A program made the translations under genes and the position numbers. Shown one piece after another: positions 22,613 to 24,570 of a DNA stretch of 24,570 nt (its first letter is position 1; every line of letters starts with the position of its first letter). The notes beneath the pieces were generated by a model, which saw only the letters and a program-made list of their open reading frames with translations, made no database searches and was not told where the DNA came from. This DNA is from UBA11524 sp051886675 (lineage in GTDB: Bacteria > Bacillota > Clostridia > Christensenellales > Aristaeellaceae): positions 1 to 24,570 of the forward strand of contig JBJEYH010000151.1 of assembly GCA_051886675.1 (NCBI GenBank), given 5' to 3'.

Positions 22613-23815
22613 TTAAGCGTCCTCCTGACGCACTCTGCGGGAAATCTTCTGCTCGAAGGCCAGCGCCCGCTTGTACTGCCGCTGGCAGGCGCAGGCCTCC
22701 GCCATCACATCCCGGTAGAAGTAGATATAGCCGAAATGCGCCTCCTTTTCCAGGGATGCCAGCAGCCGCTCCAGCAGCGCCAGGTACGCCGGATCCTCCA
22801 GGAACCCCGGCTGACACTCCATCACGGCCTCCTCGTACCACAGACGGCTGCCCTCGGATGCATCCGTCATGGCGTCCAGCAACGCCTTCATGTCCCGCAG
22901 GACGGGCTGCGCCTCCGCCATCCGGCCCATGCGGATGTACGCCAGCGCCTGCTTGTGCCGGATGGCCAGCAGATCCGTCGAGCCCGCGTCCTCTGCCATG
23001 GCCAGATACCGCAGCCCCTCCTCATACTTGCGCAGACTCACCAGCGTCGCGCCTATATTATAGTAGATTTCCCGCCGCTGATCCGTCCAGGCGGTGTTGC
23101 GCAGCAGGTTCAGCGCCCGCCGGTAGCAGGTGAGCATCATGCCCTCCTGGTTGAGACACGCGTAGGCGCTGCCGTTGCACTGGCAGTTCGCCGCCAGCAC
23201 AAAGGTGTTGCCCTCCTCCAGCGCCAGACCCGCCACGCGGCTCTCCATGCGGTGGATGAAGGCATAATCCCCCTGCTGCATGGCGATCACGCAGGTTTCC
23301 AGCAGCGACAGGCTGTCCCCCAGCACCGCCGCAGCCTCCTGCGCCATGGACAGGCTGGCCGGATCGTTCATGTGGCTGTCCGCCCAGGCCAGGTCCCGGT
23401 ACGCCCTCTGCCGGGGCGTCAGACAGGGTGCCAGCCCGTCCAGCTGGGCGAAGACGTCCTCCCCCGTCAAAGCCCGGACGATCAGCCAGTCCGCGCACAG
23501 GGGGCTGTAGGTCAGCAGCACATCCTGCGCCATCAGCCGGCGAAAGGTATCCCGGGCGTCCAGACCGTAGAGCCGCTGGTCATGCCAGGCATCCAGCAGC
23601 CCCCGCAGCGGAGCCAGCGTCTCCTCCTCCGCCGTGTAGGTCACCCCCAGCCGGGCGAAGAGCGCACCCAGCATCGCCGGGTCGGGCTGGGCGTCACCGT
23701 GCTCGATCTTGCTCAGGTAGGACGTGACGCATACCCCCTGGCATACCTGCTTGAGCATCAGGCCCTGCCGCTTTCGCTCCATGCGCAGCAGCGCGCCGGG
23801 CAGACGGTCAACCAT
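22613..23815 (-). CDS. XRE-family regulator with tetratricopeptide-like C-terminal part
   Basis: Protein of 400 residues. Residues about 6-60 form an XRE helix-turn-helix ('LLRMERKRQGLMLKQVCQGV' then 'SYLSKIEHGDAQPDPAMLGA'). The rest is helical repeats of TPR type, for example 'YYNIGATLVSLRKYEEGLRY' and 'HKQALAYIRMGRMAEAQPVL'. This matches the Rgg/PlcR/ComR-like architecture, in which the TPR part senses a peptide or other ligand. No small peptide gene that could be its signal is evident next to it. GGGGGG lies 7 bases before ATG 23815. It is transcribed ahead of the MFS gene, suggesting it regulates efflux; the ligand is unknown. Confidence 0.88.
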   Translation of the reverse strand: MVDRLPGALLRMERKRQGLMLKQVCQGVCVTSYLSKIEHGDAQPDPAMLGALFARLGVTYTAEEETLAPLRGLLDAWHDQRLYGLDARDTFRRLMAQDVLLTYSPLCADWLIVRALTGEDVFAQLDGLAPCLTPRQRAYRDLAWADSHMNDPASLSMAQEAAAVLGDSLSLLETCVIAMQQGDYAFIHRMESRVAGLALEEGNTFVLAANCQCNGSAYACLNQEGMMLTCYRRALNLLRNTAWTDQRREIYYNIGATLVSLRKYEEGLRYLAMAEDAGSTDLLAIRHKQALAYIRMGRMAEAQPVLRDMKALLDAMTDASEGSRLWYEEAVMECQPGFLEDPAYLALLERLLASLEKEAHFGYIYFYRDVMAEACACQRQYKRALAFEQKISRRVRQEDA

Positions 23816-23836
23816 GGCAATCCCCCCTTGATGGCA

Positions 23837-23865
23837 AGCATATCACATTTTGAACCCCGAAACAA
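23837..23865 (-). promoter_or_regulatory. Candidate promoter of the XRE-MFS operon
   Basis: Minus strand TTGTTT (23865-23860), 17-bp spacer, TATGCT (23842-23837). The -10 box is only 21 bp from the ATG, so the leader would be very short. Confidence 0.45.
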
Positions 23866-23889
23866 GGGAACGCGCCAGCGGAAACGGGT

Positions 23890-23966
23890 CAAGGGGTGAA
23901 ACCCCTTGCGCGGGTGCAGGGGCGGCGTTAGCCCCTGCGCAGGTTTGGGCGGCAGCCCAGGCGCAA
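23890..23966. repeat. Structured intergenic element with three hairpins
   Basis: Consecutive perfect hairpins: CAAGGGGT-gaa-ACCCCTTG (23890-23908), GCAGGGGC-7-GCCCCTGC (23916-23938) and TGGGC-4-GCCCA (23946-23959). In addition, TTGCGC (23906-23911) can pair with GCGCAA (23961-23966), enclosing the second and third hairpins in a clover-like fold. It has the look of a dispersed structured repeat; copy number elsewhere cannot be seen here. Confidence 0.6.
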
Positions 23967-24313
23967 CATAAAGGAAAAGAAAAAAGGGAACGAAAGAAGC
24001 CAGAATTTCCGAGCAGGCGACGAAGTCCGCCCGCGAGGGAAACGGCAGGTTCCGGACTTTCCAAGGAAGCGACCTCATCCGACCTCGCTGCACCCGCCCA
24101 CCTTCCCCAAGGGAGCAGCCTCATCCGACCTCACCGCACCCACCCTCCCCAAGGGGAGCAGCCTCATCCGACCTCGCCGCACCCGCCCTCCTTCCCCAAG
24201 GAAGCAACCTCGTCCGACCTCACCGCACCCACCCACCCCAAGGGGAGCAGCCTCATCCGACCTCGCCGCGCCCGGCCACCTTCCCCCGTTGCACCTGTTC
24301 CATCCCCGCACAG
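23967..24313. other. Intergenic region holding the alternating tandem repeat
   Basis: No credible gene. The small open frames encode Pro/Ser/His-rich repeats that follow from the tandem DNA repeat. Left of 24069 no further structure is evident beyond an A-rich stretch at about 23970-23990. Confidence 0.55.
24069..24290. repeat. Tandem repeat with alternating 46/43 bp units
   Basis: The core GCAGCCTCATCCGACCTC (with small changes) starts at 24069, 24115, 24158, 24204 and 24247. The spacing alternates 46, 43, 46, 43. Odd units carry CGCTGC or CGCCGC after the core, and even units carry CACCGC, so the real period is an 89-bp dimer. Each unit also has a CCCCAAGG(GG)A word. There are no unrelated spacers between units. 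Confidence 0.85.
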
Positions 24314-24343
24314 AAAAACCGGCCAGCCCATCGGCCAGCCGGT
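24314..24343 (-). terminator. Terminator of gatB
   Basis: Minus strand: ACCGGCTGGCC (24343-24333), loop GATG, GGCTGGCCGGT (24328-24318) with two wobble pairs, then TTTTTCTG. It starts 6 bp after the gatB stop. Confidence 0.88.
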
Positions 24344-24349
24344 CAACAT

Positions 24350-24570
24350 TCACTTGTCCAGCGCCTCGTCCATCAGCCGCTGCAGCATCACCGGGTTCGC
24401 CCGGCCGCCGCTCAGACCCATGGCCGCGCCCATCAGCGCCTTCTTCAGCTGAGGCTTGCCGCTGCGGTAGCCTGCCACCAGATCCGCATGCTCCGCCAGC
24501 GCCTGCGTCACCAGCGCGGACAGCTGCGCTTCGTCGCTGAGCTGCTCCAGGCCGCTGCGGCGGACGTATT
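24350..24570 (-). CDS. gatB: Asp/Glu-tRNA amidotransferase subunit B, C-terminal end (partial)
   Basis: Only the last 73 codons are in the window; the gene continues beyond the right edge. The fragment reads LSDEAQLSALVTQALAEHAD then LVAGYRSGKPQLKKALMGAA and GGRANPVMLQRLMDEALDK, ending in TGA at 24350-24352. This is the GatB tail domain (also found in YqeY), with the family pattern V-x-x-Y-x-x-GK...LMG-x-x-M...G-x-ANP...L. GatB works with GatA and GatC to convert Glu-tRNA(Gln) or Asp-tRNA(Asn) to the amidated forms in bacteria lacking GlnRS or AsnRS. gatC and gatA would be expected upstream, outside the window. A strong terminator follows. Confidence 0.9.
   Translation of the reverse strand, partial: YVRRSGLEQLSDEAQLSALVTQALAEHADLVAGYRSGKPQLKKALMGAAMGLSGGRANPVMLQRLMDEALDK

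Noticed and set aside
24069..24290. CRISPR-like appearance of regularly spaced repeats
   Set aside because: The whole 43-46 bp unit is repetitive, with no unique spacers, and no cas gene is present.

Overview
The window reads as a piece of a high-GC (about 60-65% by eye) anaerobic Firmicutes/Clostridia genome of the gut type. Supporting signs are AGGAGG-like ribosome sites, TTGACA/TATAAT promoters, a Sec lipoprotein, LplB/YtcP and MalF/MalG importers that lack their own ATPase, a membrane-anchored AraC-type regulator, and a GatB C-terminus. A run of exactly 100 N at 1392-1491 shows it is a draft scaffold. Genus cannot be fixed from the sequence alone.

Left end (1-2745): a lipoprotein with tetratrico-like repeats and a DUF6273-like end, a gapped array of 43-codon repeats, and an intracellular alpha/beta-hydrolase esterase. 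From 2746 to 3892 there is no credible gene. This stretch ends in five tandem copies of a 133-135 bp unit, each carrying a terminator-like hairpin.

Centre (3893-20926): a carbohydrate-use locus. On the minus strand, four genes overlap end to start: an SGNH/CE12-like acetylesterase, a GH43 enzyme, an ankyrin-GH43 fusion and a beta-lactamase-fold serine hydrolase. None has a signal peptide, so they should act on imported oligosaccharides in the cytoplasm. A NahK-like sugar kinase is transcribed divergently from a strong consensus promoter. Two minus-strand ABC importers follow: solute-binding protein + MalF-type + an oversized MalG-type permease, then solute-binding protein + LplB-type + YtcP-type permeases. 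The locus is bounded by a divergent membrane-bound AraC-family sensor-regulator, which is its likely controller. Together the genes suggest sensing, uptake, deacetylation and debranching of acetylated xylose/arabinose-rich plant oligosaccharides (arabinoxylan or pectin side chains). The exact substrate is an inference.

Right end (21011-24570): an XRE-TPR regulator with an MFS exporter-like gene downstream on the minus strand, a structured intergenic region with several hairpins and an alternating 46/43 bp tandem repeat, and the 3' end of gatB with its terminator.

No rRNA, tRNA, CRISPR array, transposase or phage gene was seen. The features most worth a second look are the ankyrin-GH43 fusion, the MalG with about 260 extra N-terminal residues, the terminator-hairpin array, the repeat-protein fragment at the assembly gap, and the dyad in the regulator/importer control region.
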